Positions 43,843-52,685 of a DNA stretch of 64,000 nucleotides are shown here, piece by piece (the first letter of the stretch is position 1; each line of letters begins with the position of its first letter). The notes under the pieces were generated by a model, which was not told the DNA's origin, did no database searches, and worked only from the letters and a program-made list of their open reading frames with translations. The stretch comes from Didemnitutus sp041906465 (lineage in GTDB: Bacteria; Verrucomicrobiota; Verrucomicrobiia; Opitutales; Opitutaceae). Position numbers and translations under genes: made by a program. Where the stretch lies: the NCBI GenBank assembly GCA_041906465.1, contig JAYRJE010000015.1, forward strand, positions 62,001 to 126,000. Reading direction: 5' to 3'.

Positions 43843-45864
43843 TCAGCGGGAGGACTTCTTTTTCTTCGGGTCCGGCAGCGGCTGGCCGAGCGCGTCGCGA
43901 ATCGGGTCGCGTTGCTGCTTCGGCAGGGCGTCGACCTGTTTCAGCGCGGCGGTGTTGTCGGCGGCGGTGTTGGTCAGCACGTAGGGCCGCAGGAAGAACA
44001 CGAGGTCGGTGCGGGTGTCGTCCCGCGAGCGGGAGCCGAGGAGGTCGCCGATGATCGGGATCGGGCCGAGGCGCGAGGTGCTCTTGGATTTCGAGGTGCG
44101 TTGCAGGCCGCCGAGGACGATGACTTCGCCGCTGCGGGCGCTGACGAACGAGGTGGTGGAGCGACGGCCGATGCGCGGCTGCGGGTTGCCGTCGATAGTG
44201 ATGTCGCCGAGGATGTCGTTCACTTCCTGCGTGATCTCGAGCTGCACGGAGCCGTCGTTGCCGATGAGCGGTTTCACCTTGAGCGAAATGCCGATGTCCT
44301 TCGAGGAAACCGTCGAGCGATAGCCGCTGCCGATGGTGCTGCCGGTGGTGGTGGAGTCGTTGAGATAGCTGCTGATGACCGGACGCTGTTCGCCGACAAA
44401 GATGTTAGCCTCCTTGTTGTGCGTGGTCATGATGTTCGGCTGCGAGAGGATGGTGGCGTTGCTCTTGCGCGGTGTGGTGCTGAGGCCGATTTCGGCGGCG
44501 AGATCCCAGTCGCCGGTCGGCTGCTGGGTGGCGGTGACGTTCGTGGCAGTGAGGCCGGCGCCGGTGAGCTGGCCACCGACGAGCTTGTCGCCGGAGATTT
44601 TCAGGCCGAGCGCGCTGATGCCGGAAGAGGCGGCGTCAGTGAGCGTGACTTCGGCGATGACGACTTCGATGCGCACTTGCGCGAGGAGGATGTCGAGTTT
44701 GTTGACCAGCTCGTTGATCAGGCGGATGTCATCGATCGTGCCGGAGACGACGATGGAGTTGCTGCGTTCGTCGGCGAAGATGGTGAGGATCGTGCTGAAC
44801 TGGTTCGAGGGCTCGGTGCCGAGGTTGAGGCCGGTGGTGACCGTTGCGACGGGAGCGGGCGCGGCGCCGGGGGCGGCGGGAGCCGCAGCCGCGGGCATGA
44901 TGTTCGGGCGGGCGGAGTCCTGGGCCTTGGCGGCGTTGTTCTGGCCGGCGACGAGTTGAGAGAGGATTTGCGCGACGTCCTTCGAGGCGGCGTGCTTGAG
45001 GTAGATGACTTCGTTGCGCGTGTTCGGGTCGGATTTGACGTCGAGCTTGGCGATGAGGTCGTCGAAGAACGCGATCTGGCGCGGGTCGGAGATGACGATG
45101 ATCTGGTTGGTGCGGTCGTCGGCGTTGTAGCTGGTGGCGGTGCCGAGCTGGGACTGGAGCGCGCCGCCGAGGATGGTGCGCATCTTGTTCACGACGTCCG
45201 AGGCCTTGGCGAAGTGCAGGGTGTAGAACTTCGGGGTCATGCCGCCGAGCGCGGGTTGATCGAGGCGCGAGAGCAGCGTCTCGATGCGCTGGAGGTTCGT
45301 GAGGGAGTCGGTGACGAGTGCGGCGTTGGCTTTTTCGAAGATGACGGGCGGGCTGCCGGTGTTGGGCGAGAGGAGGCCGGCGACCTGCGGCATGAACTCG
45401 GCGACGCGGAGGAAGTTGAGTTGGAAAACCTTGCTGGCGATGCGGCCGCTGGGCGCGAGGAGCAGCGTCGAGCCGTCGATGAGTTCGGGCGCCTCGGACT
45501 TGGCGACGTTGAGGGCGGTGACCTTGATGAAGCGGTCGCCCATCGGCGTGAGCGCGACGCCGTTGAGATTGAGCAGCGTCTCCAGCGCGCGGACGGCCTC
45601 TTCGCGCGTGACGCTTTCCTTCAAGTTCACGGTGATCGTGGCGGCGGGCAGCGCTTGCGGCCGCAGCACGGTTTTGCCGGTGAAGCGCTCGATCATCCCG
45701 AGCACCTGGTCGATGCTGTCCTCGCGCAGTTGGATGGGGCCGACCGCCTCATTCGAAGCGGGTGCGACGGGCGCGGGAGCCGGCGGCGTTTGCGCGGAAA
45801 GCGATGGCAGCGAGGCCGCCAATGCGAGAGCGCAAACGGCGAGACGAAAAAGAGGGAGCTTCAT
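43843..45864 (-). CDS. gspD: Type II secretion outer-membrane secretin GspD
   Basis: 673 aa with a signal peptide ending LPSLSA. N0-N3 ring-building domains are visible as repeated blocks (IQLREDSIDQVLGMIERFTG, FYTLHFAKASDVVNKMRTIL, VIYLKHAASKDVAQILSQLV, RSNSIVVSGTIDDIRLINEL). The secretin core follows, with NATILSQPNIMTTHNKEANI, FVGEQRPVIS and GEVIVLGGLQRTSKSKSTS. An Ala/Pro-rich insert lies in the third ring domain. It forms the outer-membrane channel and heads gspD-gspE-gspF. The gene ends in a basic tail DPKKKKSSR. Confidence 0.95.
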   Translation of the reverse strand: MKLPLFRLAVCALALAASLPSLSAQTPPAPAPVAPASNEAVGPIQLREDSIDQVLGMIERFTGKTVLRPQALPAATITVNLKESVTREEAVRALETLLNLNGVALTPMGDRFIKVTALNVAKSEAPELIDGSTLLLAPSGRIASKVFQLNFLRVAEFMPQVAGLLSPNTGSPPVIFEKANAALVTDSLTNLQRIETLLSRLDQPALGGMTPKFYTLHFAKASDVVNKMRTILGGALQSQLGTATSYNADDRTNQIIVISDPRQIAFFDDLIAKLDVKSDPNTRNEVIYLKHAASKDVAQILSQLVAGQNNAAKAQDSARPNIMPAAAAPAAPGAAPAPVATVTTGLNLGTEPSNQFSTILTIFADERSNSIVVSGTIDDIRLINELVNKLDILLAQVRIEVVIAEVTLTDAASSGISALGLKISGDKLVGGQLTGAGLTATNVTATQQPTGDWDLAAEIGLSTTPRKSNATILSQPNIMTTHNKEANIFVGEQRPVISSYLNDSTTTGSTIGSGYRSTVSSKDIGISLKVKPLIGNDGSVQLEITQEVNDILGDITIDGNPQPRIGRRSTTSFVSARSGEVIVLGGLQRTSKSKSTSRLGPIPIIGDLLGSRSRDDTRTDLVFFLRPYVLTNTAADNTAALKQVDALPKQQRDPIRDALGQPLPDPKKKKSSR

Positions 45865-46169
45865 GCGGGGGTGCCGGGGGCGGCGAGATTAAGACTCTGT
45901 GTGACGTGGCCGGCGTCGAAAAGTTGCAGGGCGGCTAGTTGAAAGTGCGGACGAGCGGTTGGCAAGTGCCGCGTCCGTCCCGAAAAGTCCCGGCCTCATC
46001 CCATCGGGGATATCTCGGGCGGAACAACCGGCGCTTGCGGTGGACGAAAACACGGTCACCCTTCCGGCTTGGGCCCGGGACTCGCCGCGCGAGTAAATCC
46101 AACACCATCCTGAATGTCACTGGCGCGCGAAGCCGGAGTCGCTTCCGTGCCGCTCTCAATCCAATCGCC
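45865..46169. other. Divergent intergenic region with no recognised gene
   Basis: 305 bp between gspD (minus) and the exported-protein gene (plus). It must hold promoters in both directions, but I see no convincing -35/-10 pair, sigma-54 site, repeat or RNA element. Confidence 0.5.
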
Positions 46170-46793
46170 ATGCGCCCCCTGCGAACCTTCCTCGCGTGTG
46201 CGATGCTGCTGACCTCGGTCGGCGTCGTCGCTCATGCCACCACGGTTACCCCGCCGGAGTTCTCTGAACTCAGCCAAAATTCCGACTACGTCGTGCGCGG
46301 CAAAGTCAAAAGCGTGCGCTCCGAGGTTCGGACGCAGGACGGGCGCGAAGTGCCGTTCACCCTCGCCGAGATCGCCGTCACGGATGTCATCGCCGGCACG
46401 CCGCCGACCCAGGTGGTGCTGACGATGCTCGGGGGAAAAACCTCCGCCGGCGGCGAGCTGGTCGTGGAGGGCGTGCCGCGCTTCGTGGTTGGCGACGAGA
46501 GCATCTTCTTCGTGAAGAACAACGGCACGAATTTCTACCCGCTCTATGCCGTGATGCACGGCGTCTATCCCGTGAAGCGCGACAAGGCCACTGGCCGCGA
46601 ATACGTCGCGCGCGCCAACGGCCTGCCGCTCTCCGCCACCGCGGAGGTGGCGCTGCCGCTGGCCGAAGGCAAGGCTGCGCAGGAACTGCGTAAGCACATC
46701 AAGATCTCGGACGCGCTCAGCGTTGCCGAATTCAAGCAAAGCATCCGCGAATCCCGCGCGCTGCGCCAAGGAGGAGACGCCCATGCACGCTAA
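46170..46793 (+). CDS. Exported protein of unknown function, paired with the matrixin gene
   Basis: 207 aa with a signal peptide (MRPLRTFLACAMLLTSVGVV, cleavage near AHA|TT). The mature part is beta-rich (SDYVVRGKVKSVRSEVRTQD, VDGVPRFVV-like GELVVEGVPRFVVGDESIFF) with no recognised family. Its last 11 bp overlap the next gene, which indicates tight coupling. A chaperone, inhibitor or companion of the metalloprotease is possible but not shown. Confidence 0.65.
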   Translation: MRPLRTFLACAMLLTSVGVVAHATTVTPPEFSELSQNSDYVVRGKVKSVRSEVRTQDGREVPFTLAEIAVTDVIAGTPPTQVVLTMLGGKTSAGGELVVEGVPRFVVGDESIFFVKNNGTNFYPLYAVMHGVYPVKRDKATGREYVARANGLPLSATAEVALPLAEGKAAQELRKHIKISDALSVAEFKQSIRESRALRQGGDAHAR

Positions 46794-48237
46794 CCTTCTG
46801 CGCCTCGCGCTCATCGCCGGCTCGCTCGCGGCGGCGGCAGCGTCCTCCGGCTACGAAATCATCCGCAATGGCTCGACCCGCATCCTGTGGGCCGACGGTC
46901 CCATCGCGGTGCAAATCAAACTGGGCACGGGATCCACGTTGCAGGATGGCTCGAACTACAGCACCAGCGCCCAAGCGGCGATGGAGGCCTGGAACGGCGT
47001 GCTGCGCAACGTCCAGTTCTCGCCGACCATCGTGGCCGCAGGGCCGGCCGGCGAACAGAACGGCATTAACGAGCTGGTGTTCGCGAGCGACGTCTTCGGC
47101 ACCGCCTTCGAGGCCAATGTGCTCGCCATCACCACCTCGTTCCGGTCCGGGTCCCGCCGCACCCAGTCCGATATCGTCTTCAACACCGCCTACACGTGGA
47201 ATTCCTACCGCGGGGTGCGCCAGAGCGGCGTCGTCGACCTCCGCCGCGTCGCCATCCACGAACTCGGTCACATGCTCGGTCTCGACCATCCCGATGAGTC
47301 CGGTCAGACCGTGTCGGCCGTCATGAACAGCCGCGTGGGCGATATCGATGCGGCGACCCGCGACGACATCGACGGCGCGCAATATCTCTACGGCGTGCCC
47401 GGCGCCACGGTCCGGCCGGCCAACGACTCATGGGCCAGCGCCACCGCCGTCACCATCCCGGCCAGCAACACCGTCACGCTCACCGGTTCGAGTGTGAATG
47501 CCACCAAGGAAACCGGTGAACCGAACCACGCCTCCGAAGCCGGCGGCGCCTCCATCTGGTGGAAATGGACCGCGACCGGCACCGGCACCCTCGAGGTGAG
47601 CACCGCGAGCACCACGTTCGACACGCTGCTCGGCGCCTACACCGGCAGCGCGGTGAACTCGCTCACGCTGATCGCCTCCAACGACGACGCCGAGCCGCCC
47701 CCGGCTTCCGGCCCGGACAACCCGACCCGCAAGCGCACCAGCATCATCAGCTTTCCCGTCACGATGGGCACCACGTATTACTTCGCCGTCGACGGCTGGG
47801 ACGGCGAGTGGGGCAGCAACGTGAACCTCACCTTCAACCTCAACGCGGTGATTCCCGACTCGGCGCCCACGATCACGACGCAGCCGCAAAGTCAGTCCGT
47901 CACGGTCGGCACGAACGTCGTGTTCAGCGTCGTCGCCACCGGCAAACCCAACCCCACCTACCAGTGGAACAAGAACGGAACGGCCATCGCGGGGGCGACG
48001 AACACCACGTATAGCGTCACCGGGGCCCAAACGGGCGATGCCGGCACCTACACCGTCACCGTGAGCAACAGCGTCGGCACCGTCACCAGCAGCGGCGCGA
48101 CCCTGACCGTCAATCCAGTGGTCACGCCGACGCCCTCGGGCGGCGGCGGTGGCGGCGGTGGTGGTGCGCCGAGTCACTGGTTCTTCGCCGCACTGGCGTT
48201 GACCGCACTTGCGCGCTGGCGCCAACGCCGCCAATAA
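46783..48237 (+). CDS. Matrixin-like metalloprotease with Ig domain and GlyGly-CTERM-like tail
   Basis: 484 aa behind a strong AAGGAGGAG site. After the signal peptide comes a metzincin domain with the zinc motif HELGHMLGLDH (about residues 158-168) and a downstream AVMNSRV Met-turn. A beta-sandwich region (WWKWTATGTGTLEVST) and an Ig-like domain (PTYQWNKNGTAIAGATNTTY) follow. The C-terminus is a Gly run of nine, a hydrophobic helix (WFFAALALTALA) and RWRQRRQ: the layout of a GlyGly-CTERM sorting signal. The adjacent downstream gene looks like the cognate rhombosortase. It is predicted to be secreted by the T2SS and surface-anchored. Confidence 0.85.
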   Translation: MHANLLRLALIAGSLAAAAASSGYEIIRNGSTRILWADGPIAVQIKLGTGSTLQDGSNYSTSAQAAMEAWNGVLRNVQFSPTIVAAGPAGEQNGINELVFASDVFGTAFEANVLAITTSFRSGSRRTQSDIVFNTAYTWNSYRGVRQSGVVDLRRVAIHELGHMLGLDHPDESGQTVSAVMNSRVGDIDAATRDDIDGAQYLYGVPGATVRPANDSWASATAVTIPASNTVTLTGSSVNATKETGEPNHASEAGGASIWWKWTATGTGTLEVSTASTTFDTLLGAYTGSAVNSLTLIASNDDAEPPPASGPDNPTRKRTSIISFPVTMGTTYYFAVDGWDGEWGSNVNLTFNLNAVIPDSAPTITTQPQSQSVTVGTNVVFSVVATGKPNPTYQWNKNGTAIAGATNTTYSVTGAQTGDAGTYTVTVSNSVGTVTSSGATLTVNPVVTPTPSGGGGGGGGGAPSHWFFAALALTALARWRQRRQ

Positions 48238-48244
48238 CGGCGGC

Positions 48245-48853
48245 ATGGAGCCGCTGAAACTTTCGCGCATCGGAACGCCGCCGTGGTTCTACCCGGCGGC
48301 GTTTCTTTGTGCGCTGGTCGTGCAACTCGTGCCCGGCTGGCGCGAGGGGCTGATCTACGAACGCACCGCGGTGGCGAACGGCGAATGGTGGCGCATCTGG
48401 ACCGGCCAGATCGTGCACTTCGGCTGGCCGCACTTCATCGCCGACGGCGGGCTGCTGCTCATCATCGGTTGGACGCTCGGGCGCGAATTTCCGCGCGACA
48501 GCTGGCTCGGACTGCTGCTCATGCCGCCGGTGATCTGCGCCGTGCTCTACTGGGGCGATCCGGCCATGACGCGCTACGCCGGACTGAGCGCGGTGAACCT
48601 GGGGCTGCTGCTGTTGCTCGCCGCGCGGGGTTGGAAGGGCGATTGGCGCGACTGGTTTTGGCCGGCGATCATCGGGATCTACGTTGTCGAGCTCGGCTAT
48701 GAGATTTGGAAGGGCGGCCAGGGCGGCGGCTTCATTCAGTTCGATGATCCGGGGGTTAAGGTGGCGACCAGCGCACACCTCGCTGCGGTCGGTTACGCGC
48801 TCGTGGCGTGGGGCGTGGCGGCCTGGTGGCGCAAACGCGGGGCGCGCGAGTAG
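48245..48853 (+). CDS. Rhombosortase-like intramembrane protease
   Basis: 202 aa with about six transmembrane helices. The early WWRIWTGQIVHFGWPHFIAD resembles the conserved W-R-TGQ-H...H region of rhombosortases. The nucleophile motif appears as YAGLSAVNLG (Ser in GLSA, where rhomboids have GxSG), and a late TSAHLAAVGYAL could supply the catalytic His. Rhombosortases cleave GlyGly-CTERM tails of proteins exported by the T2SS. It starts 7 bp after a metalloprotease gene that ends in such a tail. The variant active-site residues leave some doubt. Confidence 0.75.
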   Translation: MEPLKLSRIGTPPWFYPAAFLCALVVQLVPGWREGLIYERTAVANGEWWRIWTGQIVHFGWPHFIADGGLLLIIGWTLGREFPRDSWLGLLLMPPVICAVLYWGDPAMTRYAGLSAVNLGLLLLLAARGWKGDWRDWFWPAIIGIYVVELGYEIWKGGQGGGFIQFDDPGVKVATSAHLAAVGYALVAWGVAAWWRKRGARE

Positions 48854-48921
48854 GGCGCTCTCCGACCGACCGGATCGTCTCGGCCGCAAAAAGGCGCGGA
48901 AGGCGCAAGAAAACCGAGCGG

Positions 48922-48990
48922 ATTTAACACAAAGGACGCCGAGGTCGCGGAGAGATCACTCTTCTCGGTGTCCCCTGTGACCTCTGTGTG
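48922..48990. repeat. Palindromic repeat, family K (copy 2)
   Basis: TTTAACACAAAGGACGCCGA and GGTGTCCCCTGTGACCTCTG form a degenerate inverted repeat related to 17013-17086. It lies in the ~260 bp before the histidine kinase gene, where no other feature was seen. Confidence 0.5.
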
Positions 48991-49112
48991 GGAAAATCTT
49001 CCGCCCGTCTTCACGGCCAGCGTCTTTGCCGTTTCCGGGCGGAAGCCGATCATGCGGTCGCGCCATTTTGCTCTCGTCGGCCCGCGGCGCGTGCGTTGAC
49101 TGCCGCTCCACG

Positions 49113-51902
49113 ATGGCAAGCTCCGCTCACTGGCCGCTCTGGTTCGAGCGCGGCGCGATTCACCAGGATTACGTCTGGTTCGTCGTGTTGCTGGGCTGGG
49201 GATGCACGACGCTGCTGTGGTGGCGCCGGGCCGCTCGCGACCCGGCCTGGACGTGGGTGCCTTGGGTGGCGGCGGCCGGCGCGCTCGGCGCCGCGGTGCA
49301 GTTCGGCATCTTCAATCCGCACCTCGACGTGTTTCAGAGCCGGCTCAAGCCCGGCACGATCCGCGATTACGTGCCCGCGGTCATCGATGTGGAGCTGCTC
49401 GGCGACTGGCTGCTCGCGGCGCTCGTGGCGGGTTGGACGATCGGTTGGGCGTGGCTGGTGCGACGCAACCGATCGCCCGCCACGCGCATCGGGCCGGCGG
49501 CGCTGGCAATCGCTGCGGCGGGCGTGCACGTGTCCGCCCCCCGGCTGGGGGGCGCTGCGCTGGCGGCGGGCGTGCTCGTGCTGGCGATTCTGCTCGGGAG
49601 GGGCCGCACCCGCGCGGTGCGGGGGGCGCTGCTGCTCGCGGCGGCCGGGCCGCTGTTTTCGACGATTGGCCCGATTGCGGCGACACTGGGTGAATTGCAG
49701 CGCTCCGGTCCGCCGACTGCGTTTGGCCTGGTGGCGGCCGCCTATCAATGTCTCGCGGCGGGCGTGGTGTTCCTCGTGCTGCGCCGCGAATGTCCGGACC
49801 GCGCCGCCACCGTTGACCGGGTCGGGCCCGGCTGGTGGCTGCTCGCGGCGGGTTGGCTGCTCGGCGGACTCTGGTTTGCGCAACAGGTCGGCCGGGACAA
49901 TCGCCACGAATTGCACCAGAATCGTCTGCGCGGCGCGGCGGCGCGCGCGCAGATCCTCAACTCCGATCTGCTCGAACGTTGGGCGCAGCCGTTGCCGCCG
50001 CTCTGGCAGCGTGAGGCCGGCGACGGACCGACGCGTCCGCTGCCGGAGAATTTCGAGGGGCTGACCGCTTCGCTGTCGCGGCTCGTCGCGCGCGAGTTTC
50101 GCTACACGCCGTTCATCGAGCGGGTGCGGATCATCGCGGTGAACAGCGGCTGGGTTTTCGTGCTCGCCGACAGCCGGCACCGGTTGCCGGAAGGCACGGT
50201 GGAAGTGCTGCGCCGGGCGACGCCGCAGGACGAGGCGGACTGGGCGCAGGGGCGCAATGTGATCGAAACGTCCGCCGTGCCGGAAATTGGTCGACCGTAT
50301 TTCTGCCGCGCGGCCATGCGCTCCGCGGATGGCCGCATGCTCGGGTGGCTCGAGTTTGAACAGCGCGAGTTTTTTCAAAGCATCGAACGCAAGTGGCGTT
50401 CAGGCCCGCTGCTGGTCACGGCGCTCGGCCTCCTGCTCGGCGCCACCCTCGTGTTGCAGCGGCGCGTGGAGCGCGAGCGCGAGGCGGCGGAGCGCGATGC
50501 GGCGGTGCAGGCGGAATCGAGCCGCGTGAAGTCGGCCTTTCTCGCCACCGTCAGCCACGAGCTGCGCACCCCGCTCCAAAGTCTGCTCGGCTACGGCGAG
50601 TTGTTGCGCAGCCGCGTCGGCGGCGATGCGCAATCGGCCGCGTGGCTCGAGGCCATGCGGCAGCATGGCGAGCTGATGACCCGGCTGGTGAACGACCTCA
50701 TCGATCTCGGTGCGATTGATGCCGGCACGCTCCGGCTGACGCCGCGCGCGGTCGCACCGGCCCCCCTCGTGCAGAGCTTGGTGGAGGGCCTGCGCCCCCG
50801 TGCGGAGGCGAAGGGCCTGCGGTTGCAATGCACGGTCGGCGACGCGGTGCCCGATCTCATCAGCGTCGACGATGCGCGGTGGCGTCAGGTGGTTTTGAAT
50901 CTGGTCGGCAACGCGGTGAAGTTCACCGATCACGGCGCGGTGCTGGTGCGGTTGCAGGCGGAGCCCCGCGGGAATGTCGTTGCGCTGGTGTTGACGGTTG
51001 CCGACACGGGGCCGGGCATCGCGCGCGAGGCGCAGAAGCAATTGTTCCAAGCCTTCACGCGCCTCGAGCGCACCGCGCACAAGGAAGGCGCAGGCATCGG
51101 CCTCGCCTTGAGCGCGGCGCTGTGCCGGGCCCTCGGCGGCACGCTCACGGTGGAGAGCGACGGGATGCACGGCACGACGTTCCGCGCGACGATCATCGGC
51201 GAGCGAAGGGAGCGGCCGGCGGATGCGCCCGCCGGGGTCGCGCGCGCGTTCGCCGGGCGCCATGTGCTGGTGGTGGACGACAACACGCTGGTGCGCGAGT
51301 TGTTCACGGCGATGCTGACCGCCGCGGGTGCGCGCTGCACGGCGGCGGCGACCGTCGCGGCGGCATTGCCGGCAGCGGAGGATCCGTCGATCGGAGTCGC
51401 GGTGCTCGACCTCGCGCTCGGCGGTGAGTCGGGGCTGGACCTGGCGCGCGAGCTGCGCCGGCGGCGGCCGGGACTGCGGTTGATCGGCGCGAGTGCGCAT
51501 GCGGGCGCCGCCGAACGCGAGGCGGCGTTGCAGGCGGGCTTCGACGTGTTTCTGACCAAGCCGGTCACTCAAGGCGATTTGCTCGCGGCCGTGTCCGGGT
51601 CGGGGAGTGCGGCGGCGACAGCGCCGCTGCCGGCGTGGCAGGAGGAGCTGGCGCGACAATTTCGGCTCGAGGCGCCGGAGAACCGCCGGACGCTGGCGCG
51701 GGCCGTGGCCGCGCGCGAGTGGAGGGGGGCGCGCGCGGCGGCACACTATCTGGCCAACAGCGCGGCGGCGATCGGCGATGCGGCGCTGCGGGATGCCTGC
51801 GAAGCGGCCGTGCGTGCCGCCGAGCGGCAGGACGAGGCGGCGCTGCGGGCGAGCTGGGTGGCGGTCGAGGCGGCGCTCGGTCGCTGGATCAGCGCGGCCT
51901 GA
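49113..51902 (+). CDS. Hybrid sensor histidine kinase with receiver and Hpt-like domain
   Basis: 929 aa. About seven N-terminal transmembrane helices lead into a periplasmic sensor region (~260-430) and one more helix. HisKA follows (ATVSHELRTPLQSLLGYGE, phospho-acceptor His482), then HATPase (NLVGNAVKFTDHG, DTGPGIA, GAGIGLAL). Next is a receiver (VLVVDDNTLVRELF, Asp766 in VLDLALGG) and a C-terminal Hpt-like helix bundle with His878 (AAHYLANSAAAIG). It would sense an unknown signal and relay phosphate to a response regulator, most likely the NarL-type one 53 bp downstream. The ATG at 49113 is chosen over a longer low-complexity start. Confidence 0.93.
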   Translation: MASSAHWPLWFERGAIHQDYVWFVVLLGWGCTTLLWWRRAARDPAWTWVPWVAAAGALGAAVQFGIFNPHLDVFQSRLKPGTIRDYVPAVIDVELLGDWLLAALVAGWTIGWAWLVRRNRSPATRIGPAALAIAAAGVHVSAPRLGGAALAAGVLVLAILLGRGRTRAVRGALLLAAAGPLFSTIGPIAATLGELQRSGPPTAFGLVAAAYQCLAAGVVFLVLRRECPDRAATVDRVGPGWWLLAAGWLLGGLWFAQQVGRDNRHELHQNRLRGAAARAQILNSDLLERWAQPLPPLWQREAGDGPTRPLPENFEGLTASLSRLVAREFRYTPFIERVRIIAVNSGWVFVLADSRHRLPEGTVEVLRRATPQDEADWAQGRNVIETSAVPEIGRPYFCRAAMRSADGRMLGWLEFEQREFFQSIERKWRSGPLLVTALGLLLGATLVLQRRVEREREAAERDAAVQAESSRVKSAFLATVSHELRTPLQSLLGYGELLRSRVGGDAQSAAWLEAMRQHGELMTRLVNDLIDLGAIDAGTLRLTPRAVAPAPLVQSLVEGLRPRAEAKGLRLQCTVGDAVPDLISVDDARWRQVVLNLVGNAVKFTDHGAVLVRLQAEPRGNVVALVLTVADTGPGIAREAQKQLFQAFTRLERTAHKEGAGIGLALSAALCRALGGTLTVESDGMHGTTFRATIIGERRERPADAPAGVARAFAGRHVLVVDDNTLVRELFTAMLTAAGARCTAAATVAAALPAAEDPSIGVAVLDLALGGESGLDLARELRRRRPGLRLIGASAHAGAAEREAALQAGFDVFLTKPVTQGDLLAAVSGSGSAAATAPLPAWQEELARQFRLEAPENRRTLARAVAAREWRGARAAAHYLANSAAAIGDAALRDACEAAVRAAERQDEAALRASWVAVEAALGRWISAA

Positions 51903-51955
51903 CGCGCTGCGCGCTTGTCCTTTTTTCGGGCACGCTGTTTCCTCCGGCCGCGATC

Positions 51956-52573
51956 ATGCCAGCGCGTATTCTCTTGGTGGACGATCATCCTCTGTTTCGA
52001 GCCGGCGTTGCCGCAGTGTTGCGGAGCGATCGGGGGCTCGAGATATGCGCGGAAGCGAATGATGGTGCGGCCGCGCGTCAGGCGCTCGTGACGGTGCGAC
52101 CTGACGTGGCGGTCGTCGACCTTGTGCTCGGCGGCGATGATGGGCTGAAACTTGTGCGCGAGCTGCGGCGCGATTGTCCGGGCTTGCGCATCGTGGTGCT
52201 TACCATGCTGGACGAAGCGGTTTACCGATCGAAGGCGCTGCAGGCGGGCGCAGATGCCTTCCTTTCGAAAAGGGAGGGGCCGGCACAGATCGTCGCGGTC
52301 GTGCGTCAGCTGCTGGATTTTCCGGTGCCGGTCCGGTCGGCGGTGCCGAACGGCGACAACGCGGTCGCGCAACTGAGCGAGCGTGAACTACAGGTGTTTC
52401 GCGAACTCGGGTTCGGTCACACCACGCAAGAGGTCGCGACGAAGCTGGGCGTGAGCATCAAGACGATCGAGACCCATCGCGAGTCGATCAAACAGAAGCT
52501 CGGCCTGCCGCACGCCAACGCGCTCATTGTGCGTGCCGCGATCTGGGTTCGCGAACAGGGCCTTGCTCCCTAG
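51956..52573 (+). CDS. NarL/FixJ-family response regulator
   Basis: 205 aa. The receiver domain (ILLVDDHPLFRAGVAAVLRS) has phospho-acceptor Asp55 (VAVVDLVLGG) and the conserved Lys in FLSKREGP. A LuxR-type HTH follows (LSERELQVFRELGFGHTTQE, VSIKTIETHRESIKQKLGL). It is the probable output of the adjacent hybrid kinase. It lies 112 bp upstream of the giant secreted-protein gene, whose leader contains a palindrome that it might bind. Confidence 0.93.
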   Translation: MPARILLVDDHPLFRAGVAAVLRSDRGLEICAEANDGAAARQALVTVRPDVAVVDLVLGGDDGLKLVRELRRDCPGLRIVVLTMLDEAVYRSKALQAGADAFLSKREGPAQIVAVVRQLLDFPVPVRSAVPNGDNAVAQLSERELQVFRELGFGHTTQEVATKLGVSIKTIETHRESIKQKLGLPHANALIVRAAIWVREQGLAP

Positions 52574-52624
52574 GGCCGGTTGGCTGGGGCGGTGCGGGGA
52601 TTTCTCCCGGTGCGCGCGAAAAAA

Positions 52625-52641
52625 ATCAGGGATGCCCTGAT
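52625..52641. promoter_or_regulatory. Palindrome upstream of the giant secreted-protein gene
   Basis: ATCAGGG-ATG-CCCTGAT, with a second overlapping half-palindrome (CCCTGATCGGGG, 52635-52646). It is 44 bp before the start codon and directly downstream of a LuxR-type regulator gene, so an operator is plausible. Confidence 0.4.
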
Positions 52642-52685
52642 CGGGGTTACCTTGAGCAGGAGCGTAGCGTTGCAAAGCTTTGGCC

